A stretch of 64,000 nt of DNA from Microbulbifer sp. THAF38. Its GTDB lineage: Bacteria; Pseudomonadota; Gammaproteobacteria; Pseudomonadales; Cellvibrionaceae. The stretch lies in contig NZ_CP045369.1 in the NCBI RefSeq assembly GCF_009363535.1, positions 1,306,001-1,370,000 of the forward strand, given 5' to 3'. The notes beneath the pieces are model-generated. The model worked only from the letters and a program-made list of their open reading frames with translations, did not search any database and was not told the origin of the DNA. Positions 27,734-36,532 of this stretch are shown here, in pieces (position 1 is the stretch's first letter; every line of letters begins with the position of its first letter). The translations under genes were made by a program, and so were the position numbers.

Positions 27734-28186
27734 ATGAAAACAAACAAAAGCATTCGGCAAAAGTACTACCACCTTTGGACGGATGAAAATTATATCTCCC
27801 GGACAACAGAGCAGTATTTTACTGACTTCGCACTAATCCAATATTCCAACCCCACCCCAGAATATCACTACCAAGATTTGCCAGTGGTAAAAGGTAGTGA
27901 ATTTGCCATCTTACCCCCCGGCTGGGAAAGTGACTTTCATCCAACTCCCAGCCCACAATGGGTAATAACCTTATCGGGCCAATGGAGCACAACAACAAAA
28001 GATGGCGTTTCCATAACATACCAACCCGGTGATGTACACTTTGGGGGAGACTTACCGATAGAGGAATTACCATTAAACCAGCAGGGTCATCGAGCGCTCA
28101 ACCCATCCTCCAAAGAACCTGCAAAGGTATTGATAATTCCTGTCAACAGCCCACTTACTCCACCTCAAAATCGGGGTACACCCTGA
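27734..28186 (+). CDS. Cupin-fold protein
   Basis: 150 residues, eight bases after the SMP-30 gene and therefore probably co-transcribed. The cupin pattern includes FHPTPSPQWVITLSGQWSTTTKDGVSITYQPGDVHFGGD, then a histidine in QGHRALN and a last strand AKVLIIPVNSP. The classical motif 1 HxH is reduced to HPTPSPQ, so metal binding is uncertain. It may serve as an isomerase, dioxygenase-like enzyme or sugar-acid binding protein acting with the neighbouring lactonase-type protein. No precise function can be given. Confidence 0.72.
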   Translation: MKTNKSIRQKYYHLWTDENYISRTTEQYFTDFALIQYSNPTPEYHYQDLPVVKGSEFAILPPGWESDFHPTPSPQWVITLSGQWSTTTKDGVSITYQPGDVHFGGDLPIEELPLNQQGHRALNPSSKEPAKVLIIPVNSPLTPPQNRGTP

Positions 28187-28283
28187 ACACCAAGTGCTAC
28201 ATCTTAGAAGTTGTCTCGCAATTTGAAATCAACTATTTTCTTACAGATCTATAGGAAAATGACCAGCAGCAGTTTCCAGCAAA

Positions 28284-29201
28284 CTAACCCTTACCTTTGG
28301 GCTTATTTGGACCTCGCTTCGCATCGATTTCTATGTACTCGATAATTTTACCAGCAACATCAATATCTGATGCATTTTCAATGCCCTCCAGCCCAGGAGA
28401 TGAGTTAACTTCGATGACTAGTGGGCCGTGTGCGGAGCGCAGAATATCTACTCCGGCCATATCAAGTCCCATCACCCTTGATGCACTAACTGCTAATCTA
28501 CGTTCCGTCGCGCTGAGCTTGACCATTTCGGCACTACCACCGCGGTGAAGGTTTGACCTATATTCACCTTTGGCAGCTTTCCGCTGCATTGCAGCCACAA
28601 CCTTTTCACCAACGACAAAGCACCGAATATCTGAACCACCGGCTTCCTTGATAAATTCCTGTACAAGGAAATCAGAGCCGATACCGCGAAATGCGTTGAT
28701 AAGCGCTTCCGCTGCTTTTTGAGTTTCTGCCAGCAACACGCCATTGCCCTGTGTACTTTGAGTTAACTTAACAATTAGGGGTGCACCACCGACAGATTCA
28801 ATCAATGGTCCAGTTGCCTTTGCGGAGTGAGCATAGCTTGTGACGGGTTGACCGATGCCTTTTCGAGCAAGTAATTGATGCGCTCGCAGTTTATCTCTAG
28901 AGCGTGTAATTGCGATTGACTCATTTATCGAGTAGGTATTGGCTACCTCAAACTGCCTTAGAACCGCGCAACCATAACTTGTAATACTTGCTCCAATTCT
29001 AGGAATTATTGCATCGAATGAAAGCTCTTCAACATGGCCTTCCTTGCTTTGATAGTAAACATTTGGATCATTTGCGGTGATGTTCATGAAGCACTTAAGG
29101 GCATCAATCACGCGTACTTCGTGACCGCGCGATGTCGCCGCCTCCACAAGCCGGCGGGTGGAGTAGAGTTTTCGGTTTCTAGATAGTATGCCAATCTTCA
29201 T
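28284..29201 (-). CDS. rimK: RimK-type ATP-grasp glutamate ligase
   Basis: 305 residues from the ATG at 29201 (AAGGAATAAAT upstream). It adds glutamate residues to the C-terminus of ribosomal protein S6 in E. coli. Landmarks: [70 protein letters not shown], the ATP-grasp core [20 protein letters not shown] and [21 protein letters not shown], and the Mg-binding [12 protein letters not shown]. Length is normal, with a short basic tail. The usual partner genes (rimB-type protease) are not beside it; the flanks are IS debris. Confidence 0.93.
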   Translation of the reverse strand: MKIGILSRNRKLYSTRRLVEAATSRGHEVRVIDALKCFMNITANDPNVYYQSKEGHVEELSFDAIIPRIGASITSYGCAVLRQFEVANTYSINESIAITRSRDKLRAHQLLARKGIGQPVTSYAHSAKATGPLIESVGGAPLIVKLTQSTQGNGVLLAETQKAAEALINAFRGIGSDFLVQEFIKEAGGSDIRCFVVGEKVVAAMQRKAAKGEYRSNLHRGGSAEMVKLSATERRLAVSASRVMGLDMAGVDILRSAHGPLVIEVNSSPGLEGIENASDIDVAGKIIEYIEIDAKRGPNKPKGKG

Positions 29202-29934
29202 ATTTATTCCTTGTTTATTTGATACCAACTCTCCGTGATGCAAAGCGAGTCTATATAAAAATAGTCTTACAAAAATCATCATCGACCAAGCATATCCAAC
29301 TTCAAACTTGAGAGAAACCTTACCAAACAGCTAAAGTTAATTTATTGCATTAACTTTCCATTTGTCGAGTCTGCCGTCGTCAGTCAACGGATATCGTCAT
29401 ATCTCATCAATTTTCAATTATACGCACCAGGCAATTAATCTATCACAGCCTTATGACCTTGCTTTTGCAAGACTTAGAAGAAGCGATTCGACCTCTTATT
29501 GGTAACAATGTTCTCAGAGATAGGCTCAACAACCAACTCTCTATGTATATAAATACTCATAGCCTTAAATATTACCTACCCTATTTATATCCAGTCGTAG
29601 TAGTCCGGCCATTTCTCATAGTAAGCGACGCAATGGTACCGCTAATGGAATACCTTCGCTATCGATCACCATCATTCATCTAGGCCCCCTAGGTCTCTTA
29701 CTCTGCTTTCTTTTCTTCCAATCTCAGTCCCTTTCTATCAATGAAAAGCTGGCATCAAAAAAAACCCACAATTAGACAAAAACTGTCGATCAAGCCACTC
29801 AGGAAATACCCTCCCTCCGTATTTGCAACCAAGTTCTTTGCTCTGACCAAAGTTGAAGCCTGCTCCAGCAAGCATCTGGTAATTGCTCTTCTTCCGGCCT
29901 ACCTTCCAAGTAAAGTTACCAACTTGGAAACACT
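29202..29934 (-). other. Non-coding region with a worn IS5-family remnant (about 29600-29920)
   Basis: From about 29620 the minus strand gives MMVIDSEGIPLAVP, resembling MVVVDGKGIPQVGT of the IS5-like transposase at 25.3-25.6 kb. Further right the same order of nucleotide blocks (AAAGCTGGCATCA..., CTCAGGAAATACC, GCCTGCTCCAGCA) matches the left part of that gene. Multiple stops are present and no ends are visible. The portion 29202-29600 holds only the rimK promoter region; nothing else was recognised. Confidence 0.6.
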
Positions 29935-30438
29935 ATGAATGCTTTGCAAGAATGCGTTAAGAGGCTAGCCATACAGGATTTATTGGCAAGATACACCCTT
30001 TGCGTTGACAACCATGATGCCAATGGTTGGGCCTCTCTCTTTACCGAGAACGGGCGCTTTGAAAACGGCACACTTATGATCAAAGGACGGGAGAAGCTGC
30101 ATCAGTACCTAATTGTTCACAGCCAGCTGGGCACACGACATATCACCTCCTCACCCCTCTATGAAGTTTCTTCCGATGGGATGAGCGCCGTAGGCAAAGC
30201 GACAACGGTAGTTATAGGTGCCACCCGAGCAGGCTACCGTGTTGTGATGGCTGGGCAATATGACGATGAACTTGTCAAAATCGGTAGTAACTGGCTATTC
30301 CTGCGCAGGAGTGCAGAGGCATTTGGTTTACCTGAAGATCCTGATTTTTCGTTGTTGAATGCAGACCCAGAGTCTGCAAATTTAATAAAGTGTTTACTCG
30401 ACGCATGGCAAAGGTTGGGTGAGCCGATCAATCATTGA
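29935..30438 (+). CDS. SnoaL/NTF2-like protein A
   Basis: 167 residues with a SnoaL_4-type alpha+beta cone fold. Landmarks: AIQDLLARYTLCVDNHDANGWASLFTENGRFE, IKGREKLHQYL, LGTRHITSSPLYEVSSDGMSAVGKATTVVI and YDDELVKIGSNWLFLRR. Members include hydroxysteroid isomerase-like and ring-hydroxylating dioxygenase small-subunit-like proteins; the Tyr/Asp/His cluster is compatible with either. It aligns without gaps to the 167-residue protein at 32048 (clear paralogs). An AraC regulator lies between them on the opposite strand. The stop is 14 bp from the regulator's convergent end. Confidence 0.78.
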   Translation: MNALQECVKRLAIQDLLARYTLCVDNHDANGWASLFTENGRFENGTLMIKGREKLHQYLIVHSQLGTRHITSSPLYEVSSDGMSAVGKATTVVIGATRAGYRVVMAGQYDDELVKIGSNWLFLRRSAEAFGLPEDPDFSLLNADPESANLIKCLLDAWQRLGEPINH

Positions 30439-30452
30439 CTCAGGAGATAAGG

Positions 30453-31493
30453 TTACTTTTCAACTTCCAGCACTTTCCCCTTCTCTTCAAAAGAACGTTT
30501 TAAAAATTCAGAGGCACTAACCCCCAGCTCCTCTCTGAAGGCCCGTGAGAACTGACTGGTACCGTTAAATCCGCAGTTGAATGCCACCTGCAAAATACTG
30601 GCATCGCGCCCGGCAGCCAACAACTGGGCCGACGCTGCCTCCACTCTGGCACGCCGTAGCACATTGATATATGAGGTATTGTGATAACGCATTGCTCGAT
30701 GTAGATAAGAGGGAGAGATGTCCAATGAAGTGGCCAACTGGTGAGCGGACAAGTCTGCGTCACAGCAGTATTTTTGAATGAGCCGGCAGGCTTGATGAAA
30801 AATAGCATTTAAGCGACTCGGAGTTTCCGCCTCCGCCTGTAAATTACCACGACTCTCCTGGATACAGGCAATGATCAGCTCTGCGATCGGATTAAATAGT
30901 ATCTCAGGAGAGGCAAAAGTGCTTTGCTGTTTGGCCTGGGGAAACAATAAAAGGTAGTTTCGCAACAAAAGCCCCGGCCCACTACTGCCATCGATTTCCA
31001 GAGGACGATTATCTTCGGGACCCAAACGAAATTTTTCAAGCTTATAACGTGGAATACGGCATAACATCGAACGACTCTCATGCACCAAATCATGAGTAAT
31101 CGTCTGTGCCAAATCTACCAGATAGAGGCCGCCCGGATTCATCGGAGTAAAAGACTTACCACGCTGTATGGCGCCACGCCCCGACAGTAAATAAATCAAT
31201 GTGTAATTCGCATAACCATCACTTAGATGATTAATTGATCGTCGAAACGAGTTTCCAGAGAAACAGGCACGGGCAAAAGAATCGCCGGTATCAGGATTGG
31301 CAGAAACTGCAAACTCTCCAAAGTAATCGCGACTGTGATGGGACTTAAGCAGCAATTCACAGCGGTAGGGCAGACTGACTTCCATCAGCTCTTTCCAGCG
31401 ACGCCAACGTTCTTTGGACGGAAAATTCTCAGTCTTTGCCACCCAATCAAAAAGCGGCTTCTTGGGGCTGTCCTGTATAAACTCATTCTGCAT
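30453..31493 (-). CDS. AraC-family transcriptional regulator
   Basis: 346 residues from the ATG at 31493; a TTG at 31535 would add 14 codons, and neither has a clear ribosome site. The N-terminal half (to about 230) is an AraC_binding_2-like cupin domain (FAVSANPDTGDSFARACFSG, YTLIYLLSGRGAIQRG, NPGGLYLVDLAQTITHDL). The C-terminus has two helix-turn-helix motifs: DLSAHQLATSLDISPSYLHRAM and DASILQVAFNCGFNGTSQFSRAFREELGVSASEF. It is most likely the regulator of the flanking NTF2-like genes. It reads toward gene A and away from gene B. Confidence 0.9.
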   Translation of the reverse strand: MQNEFIQDSPKKPLFDWVAKTENFPSKERWRRWKELMEVSLPYRCELLLKSHHSRDYFGEFAVSANPDTGDSFARACFSGNSFRRSINHLSDGYANYTLIYLLSGRGAIQRGKSFTPMNPGGLYLVDLAQTITHDLVHESRSMLCRIPRYKLEKFRLGPEDNRPLEIDGSSGPGLLLRNYLLLFPQAKQQSTFASPEILFNPIAELIIACIQESRGNLQAEAETPSRLNAIFHQACRLIQKYCCDADLSAHQLATSLDISPSYLHRAMRYHNTSYINVLRRARVEAASAQLLAAGRDASILQVAFNCGFNGTSQFSRAFREELGVSASEFLKRSFEEKGKVLEVEK

Positions 31494-32047
31494 GGCACGC
31501 TTATCCTTAAGCTGTCCATTTATGGCATTAAGCAAGAATAATATATTTTTTGGATTTACTCTAAGACTGCAAAGTGGCTCTTAGCGGACCTTCTTTTGTC
31601 TACACCTCCATTATCTAGATATCTTTCACTTAAACAGAACTCACCCAAACCTATTCCACCTAAACCTCTTTAACTATAAATTAAATTTTAGAGGAATTTC
31701 ACAAGCCCAAGCAGACCAATTAAATAATCTTACCGAGGTGTCACTTTCATCCCCGCAATTGATGAGACCAATATTCCAATTTGGAATTCCAATAATATTC
31801 CTGCTTCAAAAACCAGATTACGCAATCCCTAAACCATTTAACCTTTATAAAAAAGGGACGATCATCAATATTAGACCGACGCCTATGAGAAGGAAGTATG
31901 GTGATAAAAAATGACAACAAAGACTAAAGATGTATCAAATACACTTATATTTAGGTTGAGGAGAGCTCTTGCGGTAGCCCCCCCTGAACCCCGCAGTGAA
32001 AGCAATTTTCATTAACACCCCCTCACATCAAGCTCCAGGTTAGAACG
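31494..32047. other. Divergent regulatory region between the AraC gene and NTF2-like gene B
   Basis: About 550 AT-rich bases without a credible gene. It contains a near-palindromic stretch around 31770-31800 (ATATTCCAATTTGGAATTCC) and should hold the promoters of both divergent genes. Binding of the AraC product here is inference. Confidence 0.4.
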
Positions 32048-32551
32048 ATGAATGATATTCAATTATGCAAGGACCGATTTGCAATTAGTGACCTACTCGC
32101 TCGTTACACCTTAACCATTGATAACCGTGATGCCCATGGCTGGGCGTCACTATTTACACCTGACGGCCGCTTCGAGTATGACAACCGTGTGATTAAAGGA
32201 AGGGAAAAACTAGAGCGCTATGCAGTAATCCACAGTAAGCTGGGAGGCCGACATATCACTTGCTCGCCACTACATCATATTTCGGAAGATGGACAATCTG
32301 CCTCAGGCAATGCAACCACCGTGTTTATCTTGGCGACTCGATCTGGTTATCGTGTTGCTGTAGCCGCAGAGTACCGGGATGAGCTGGTCAAGATGGATGG
32401 CAATTGGTTATTCCAACGCCGACGTGGTGATGTGGCTAACCTACCGGGAGATCCTGACTTTCCAATGGTCACTGCGGATCCCGACACTCGCGATTATCTA
32501 AGTCTATTGGAGGATGCTTGGAAGGATCTGGGTGAACTGATGTCAGATTAA
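32048..32551 (+). CDS. SnoaL/NTF2-like protein B
   Basis: 167 residues, same length as protein A and gaplessly alignable. Roughly half of the residues are identical by eye, including DLLARYTL, GWASLFT, IKGREKL, RHIT, GYRV, DELVK and NWLF. The differences are concentrated in the C-terminal third. An exact duplication is excluded, so it is an old paralog or a separate acquisition. It is transcribed divergently from the AraC regulator, the usual position for a directly controlled target. The catalytic role is unknown. Confidence 0.78.
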   Translation: MNDIQLCKDRFAISDLLARYTLTIDNRDAHGWASLFTPDGRFEYDNRVIKGREKLERYAVIHSKLGGRHITCSPLHHISEDGQSASGNATTVFILATRSGYRVAVAAEYRDELVKMDGNWLFQRRRGDVANLPGDPDFPMVTADPDTRDYLSLLEDAWKDLGELMSD

Positions 32552-32612
32552 AACAGCCAAGATGGCAGGAACCAAAACATCCCAAATTGTAAAGTACTCA
32601 CCCGAGGCAGGA

Positions 32613-33230
32613 TTAATTCAATGTCCTCAATGGCACATCATCCCTGCGTCCAATAGGGGCCCCCAGTATTTTTACCAGAAACTCGGTTAACACTCCGGCG
32701 GTAAAACCCCAGATTTCGTAGTCACCAAACTGATAGGCAGGCAAATAAATAGGCTGATCATCAATAGTGACTCGATCTGTACGGATGCGAGGATCGGCGA
32801 GAAAAAACGACAAGGGCACACGAAAAATTGCGTCCAGCTCACCAGGGTTTGGACTGAGATGAGTATCCGGTGGGATGACCCCCACCCAAGGCGTAACATG
32901 TACCTGCCAACGTGTGGTGCGGGGCCACAGGGGGCCAAGCATCCGCACTTGGCTCATGGGAAGAGCCACTTCCTCTTCTGCCTCGCGCAAGGCAGTGTAC
33001 TGCAATGAGGGGTCGGTGGCGTCCCAGCGCCCACCTGGCAGGGAGACCTCACCGGAGTGGGTCGAGAGCGTATCGGCGCGCTTGGTCAGTACTACATGGG
33101 GGTCCGGCTCTTCGGTGAGTGCAATCAACACGGCGGCATGGCCATACAATTCCGACCCTGTTGGGACACCAGCCTCCAATTCCTCAATCTGCTGGGAAAT
33201 CTTTTTCTCAATAATCGATAACATATACAC
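32613..33230 (-). CDS. Nudix hydrolase, CoA pyrophosphatase type
   Basis: 205 residues. It resembles NudL/YeaB proteins, which cleave coenzyme A into 4'-phosphopantetheine and 3',5'-ADP. Landmarks: HVVLTKRADTLSTHSGEVSLPGG (the UPF0035-type CoA motif LLTKR...HxGEVxFPGG) immediately followed by the Nudix box GGRWDATDPSLQYTALREAEEEVAL with its REAEEE helix. Further on: TPWVGVIPPDTHLSPNPGELDAIFRVPLSFFL. A CoA pyrophosphatase is the best reading. It is probably a single gene. Confidence 0.87.
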   Translation of the reverse strand: MYMLSIIEKKISQQIEELEAGVPTGSELYGHAAVLIALTEEPDPHVVLTKRADTLSTHSGEVSLPGGRWDATDPSLQYTALREAEEEVALPMSQVRMLGPLWPRTTRWQVHVTPWVGVIPPDTHLSPNPGELDAIFRVPLSFFLADPRIRTDRVTIDDQPIYLPAYQFGDYEIWGFTAGVLTEFLVKILGAPIGRRDDVPLRTLN

Positions 33231-33335
33231 TTGCCTTGCCTCCTTACAGCGAAGGCTCCCTAACTTTCATCATACTAATTCCCGGCGATAACACCGAGTT
33301 GTATGCCGCAATTTCCATTTGCGACTCCCTGCCAG

Positions 33336-36300
33336 TTACTGCCGCTCAACCCTAGCTGTGTCCTGCTGGGCCTGAGGGGTATAACCCCCTTTGAGCTTCT
33401 CTCTAATCGCCTGCACCAGCGCGTAATACACCGGCACCAATAGGGTGGCAAACAGACTGGCTGCCAGCATACCGCCAAATACCACCAAACCCAGTGAGAT
33501 ACGGCTCACAGCACCTGCGCCTGTGGCCACCAATAACGGTATCACCCCAAGAATAAAAGACATTGCCGTCATCAATACTGCCCTGAAACGCAAGCGGGTG
33601 GCGGAGATAGCGGATTCGGCAATGGATTTGCCTTTATCGCGCTCTACACAAGCAAATTCCACAATCAGAATGGCGCTCTTCGCCGCCATACCAATTAACA
33701 ATACCAGACCGATCTGGGTATAGAGATTATTAATGGAGCCCGCCAGCCACACCACCAACATGGCACCGCAAATAGCAATAGGCACACACAAAAGCACGGC
33801 GAAGGGGATGCTCCAACTCTCATACTGGGCTACAAGAAACAGGTACACAAAGACAATGGCCAGACTGAACAGGATAGGAGCCAGATTGCCCGAGGTAACC
33901 TCCTGCAAACTGATCCCGGTCCATTCATAGCCGTAACCCTCGGGCAGCCTGGAAGCCAGTTCCTCCATAGTATCCATGGCCTGACCGCTGGAATAACCGG
34001 GCGCTGGGGCACCGTTGATTGTCACGCTGTTATAGAGGTTGTATCGGGTGATGGTTTGCGGAGCCACAACAGGTTCAATAGTGGAAACTGAAGTGATCGG
34101 TACCAAGCCACCACTATTGGCACGCACATAAAAGCCCGCCAGGTTTTGTTCATCATCGCGAAACTGCGCATCCGCCTGGGCGATAACACGAAACACTTTG
34201 CCATATAAATTAAAATCATTAATGTAATAGCCACCCAGAAATGTCTGCAAAGTGGAGTAAACCTCCGGCAGGGGCACACCAAGCACATGGGCCTTTTCCT
34301 TGTCGATCTTTAATTCCAGTTGCGGTGTAGATGCCTGAAAACTGGTAAAAGCCTGGGAGATTTCCGTACGCTGATTAGCAGCGCCCAGCAAATCAAACAA
34401 AACCTGGGATAACTCCGTAATACTGCGGCCCTGCAAGTCCTCCAATACAAACTCAAAACCTCCCACAGTGCCGATACCCGGCAGGGGGGGAATAGCAAAT
34501 GGCATAATTTGCGCATTGGGGATCTGCGCCAATTTATTCTGCACCCGCTGCATAATAGCGAACTGGTGGTCCTCTTTATTGGGGCGATCATCCCAGGGTT
34601 TTAATACGGCAAACATCATAGCGGTATTGGAGGAGACACTGCTGGTCAGCAGGTTGTAACCGGGCACCCCCACCACATGAGCCATGGCTGGCTCTTCTAA
34701 CAATATATCCGTTACCTGGTTAACAACCGGTCCGGTGCGCTCGAGGGAGGAGCCATCCGGCAGCTGCACATGCAGCATAAAAGTGCCCTGGTCCTCATCG
34801 GGAATAAACCCTGTGGGAATACTGCTAAACAGCCAAAAGGCCAGTAGGAAAATACCAATAATGGAGATAATTCCCATCAAAGGGATTTTTACGCAGGCTT
34901 TTACCATGCCTACATAGAAATTGGTGGAGCGATGTAGCCCGCGGTTGAAAAAACCAAAAACGCCGGTCTCTGTAACCCCGGCTATTTCACCTTCCTTTCC
35001 CGCTTTGAGAATACTGGCGCATAGTGCCGGGCTCAGGGTTAGCGCATTGAGGGAGGAGATCGCTACCGACATGGAAATGGTAACGGCAAATTGCTGGTAC
35101 ATTTTCCCGGTGATACCCGGCATCAGCATGACCGGTACGAAGACCGCAAATAGCACTAAAGTAGTGGCAATTACCGGGCCGGTGACTTCGCGCATGGACT
35201 GCAGTGCAGCCTCTTTTGGCGTCAGCCCCTCGCCCATTAACCGCTGGGTGTTTTCCACCACAATAATTGCATCGTCCACCACAATGCCAATTGCCAGGAT
35301 CAGGGCAAATAGGGTGATGGTATTAATGGTCATGCCAAAGGCCAGCATCAGGGCAAAAGTGCCTACCAGAGAGACTGGAATAGCAATGGCGGGGATCAGG
35401 GTGGAACGCCAATCCTGTAAAAATAGAAAGACCACCGCGATGACCAGGATCAGGGCGATAAATAGTGTTTGCACAACCTCCTTGATAGAGGCCTGCACAA
35501 ACAGGGTAGTGTCGTAGAGAATCTCCGCCTTCAAGCCATCAGGAAAACGTTGGGATAACTCCTTGACCTTGGCTTTTATACGATCGGCCACATCGATCGC
35601 ATTGGCTTCTGGCAGCTGGTAAACACCAATTACCGCCGACGCCTGGTTATCTAATTGTCCATAGGAGGAATAGGACTCACTGCCCAATTCCACTCGCGCC
35701 ACATCTTTCACCTTAACCATGGCGCCATCGGGCTTGGCACGGATGGTAATATCCTCAAACTCCTTGGGATCAACCAAGCGACCCTGCACCAGGATGTTGT
35801 ATTGAAATTGCTGATCCTTGCGGATGGGAGGGGAGCCGATTTGCCCCGCGGCCACCTGCACATTTTGCGCCTGTACCGCGCTGATGACGTCCTGGGTGGT
35901 GACATCCAGTGAGGCCATCCGGTTCGGGTCCAACCACAGGCGCATGGCGTAATTGCGCGAACCAAAAATCACTACGCTGCTCACCCCCAATACGCGTGCC
36001 AACTCATCTTTTAAATAAATTTCCGCGTAATTAGCCAGGAACAGCTCGTCGAATTTTTGATCCGGGGAGAACAAGTTCACAACCAGAAGCAAAGTGGTGC
36101 TCTGCTTGGACACCACCACGCCATCGCGCTTCACATCCTCTGGCAACTGCGGCGTGGCCTGTTCTACACGGTTCTGTACATTGACCTGGGCGATGTCATC
36201 GTCATAGCCGGACTTAAACGTTACCGTAAGACTGTAAGAACCGTCGTTGCCACTAGTGGAAGACATATATTCCATGCCCTCCACCCCATTTACCTGGGAT

Positions 36301-36500
36301 TCGATGGGCACAGCAACACTATCGCGCACGACTTCGGCGCTGGCTCCAGCGTAATTGGCAGCAACATTAATGGTGGCCGGAGTAATTTCCGGAAATTGGG
36401 CCACCGGTAATAATGGCAGCGAGAGGATACCCGCGAGGGAGATCAGTATAGAGATGACAAAGGCGAAGCGGGGCCGCCGTATACAAAAGGCACTGATCAT
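33336..36500 (-). CDS. RND efflux pump inner-membrane permease (HAE1/AcrB type)
   Basis: 1054 residues. Proton-driven export of drugs and other amphiphiles, acting as a trimer. Twelve membrane helices in two halves. Signatures: FAFVISILISLAGILSLPLLPVAQFPEI at the start, SSTSGNDGSYSLTVTFKSGYD, and the helix-4 proton-relay pair in GIVVDDAIIVVENTQR (two Asp), with a conserved Lys in helix 10 (VLLIGMAAKSAILIVEFA). Large periplasmic loops follow helices 1 and 7. Substrates cannot be predicted. It is encoded 32 bp after the adaptor gene; no outer-membrane channel gene follows, so a TolC/OprM elsewhere must serve the pump. Confidence 0.95.
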   Translation of the reverse strand: MISAFCIRRPRFAFVISILISLAGILSLPLLPVAQFPEITPATINVAANYAGASAEVVRDSVAVPIESQVNGVEGMEYMSSTSGNDGSYSLTVTFKSGYDDDIAQVNVQNRVEQATPQLPEDVKRDGVVVSKQSTTLLLVVNLFSPDQKFDELFLANYAEIYLKDELARVLGVSSVVIFGSRNYAMRLWLDPNRMASLDVTTQDVISAVQAQNVQVAAGQIGSPPIRKDQQFQYNILVQGRLVDPKEFEDITIRAKPDGAMVKVKDVARVELGSESYSSYGQLDNQASAVIGVYQLPEANAIDVADRIKAKVKELSQRFPDGLKAEILYDTTLFVQASIKEVVQTLFIALILVIAVVFLFLQDWRSTLIPAIAIPVSLVGTFALMLAFGMTINTITLFALILAIGIVVDDAIIVVENTQRLMGEGLTPKEAALQSMREVTGPVIATTLVLFAVFVPVMLMPGITGKMYQQFAVTISMSVAISSLNALTLSPALCASILKAGKEGEIAGVTETGVFGFFNRGLHRSTNFYVGMVKACVKIPLMGIISIIGIFLLAFWLFSSIPTGFIPDEDQGTFMLHVQLPDGSSLERTGPVVNQVTDILLEEPAMAHVVGVPGYNLLTSSVSSNTAMMFAVLKPWDDRPNKEDHQFAIMQRVQNKLAQIPNAQIMPFAIPPLPGIGTVGGFEFVLEDLQGRSITELSQVLFDLLGAANQRTEISQAFTSFQASTPQLELKIDKEKAHVLGVPLPEVYSTLQTFLGGYYINDFNLYGKVFRVIAQADAQFRDDEQNLAGFYVRANSGGLVPITSVSTIEPVVAPQTITRYNLYNSVTINGAPAPGYSSGQAMDTMEELASRLPEGYGYEWTGISLQEVTSGNLAPILFSLAIVFVYLFLVAQYESWSIPFAVLLCVPIAICGAMLVVWLAGSINNLYTQIGLVLLIGMAAKSAILIVEFACVERDKGKSIAESAISATRLRFRAVLMTAMSFILGVIPLLVATGAGAVSRISLGLVVFGGMLAASLFATLLVPVYYALVQAIREKLKGGYTPQAQQDTARVERQ

Positions 36501-36532
36501 AAAAGCGCTAAGTGCCCCCCGCCCCGAGCGGG

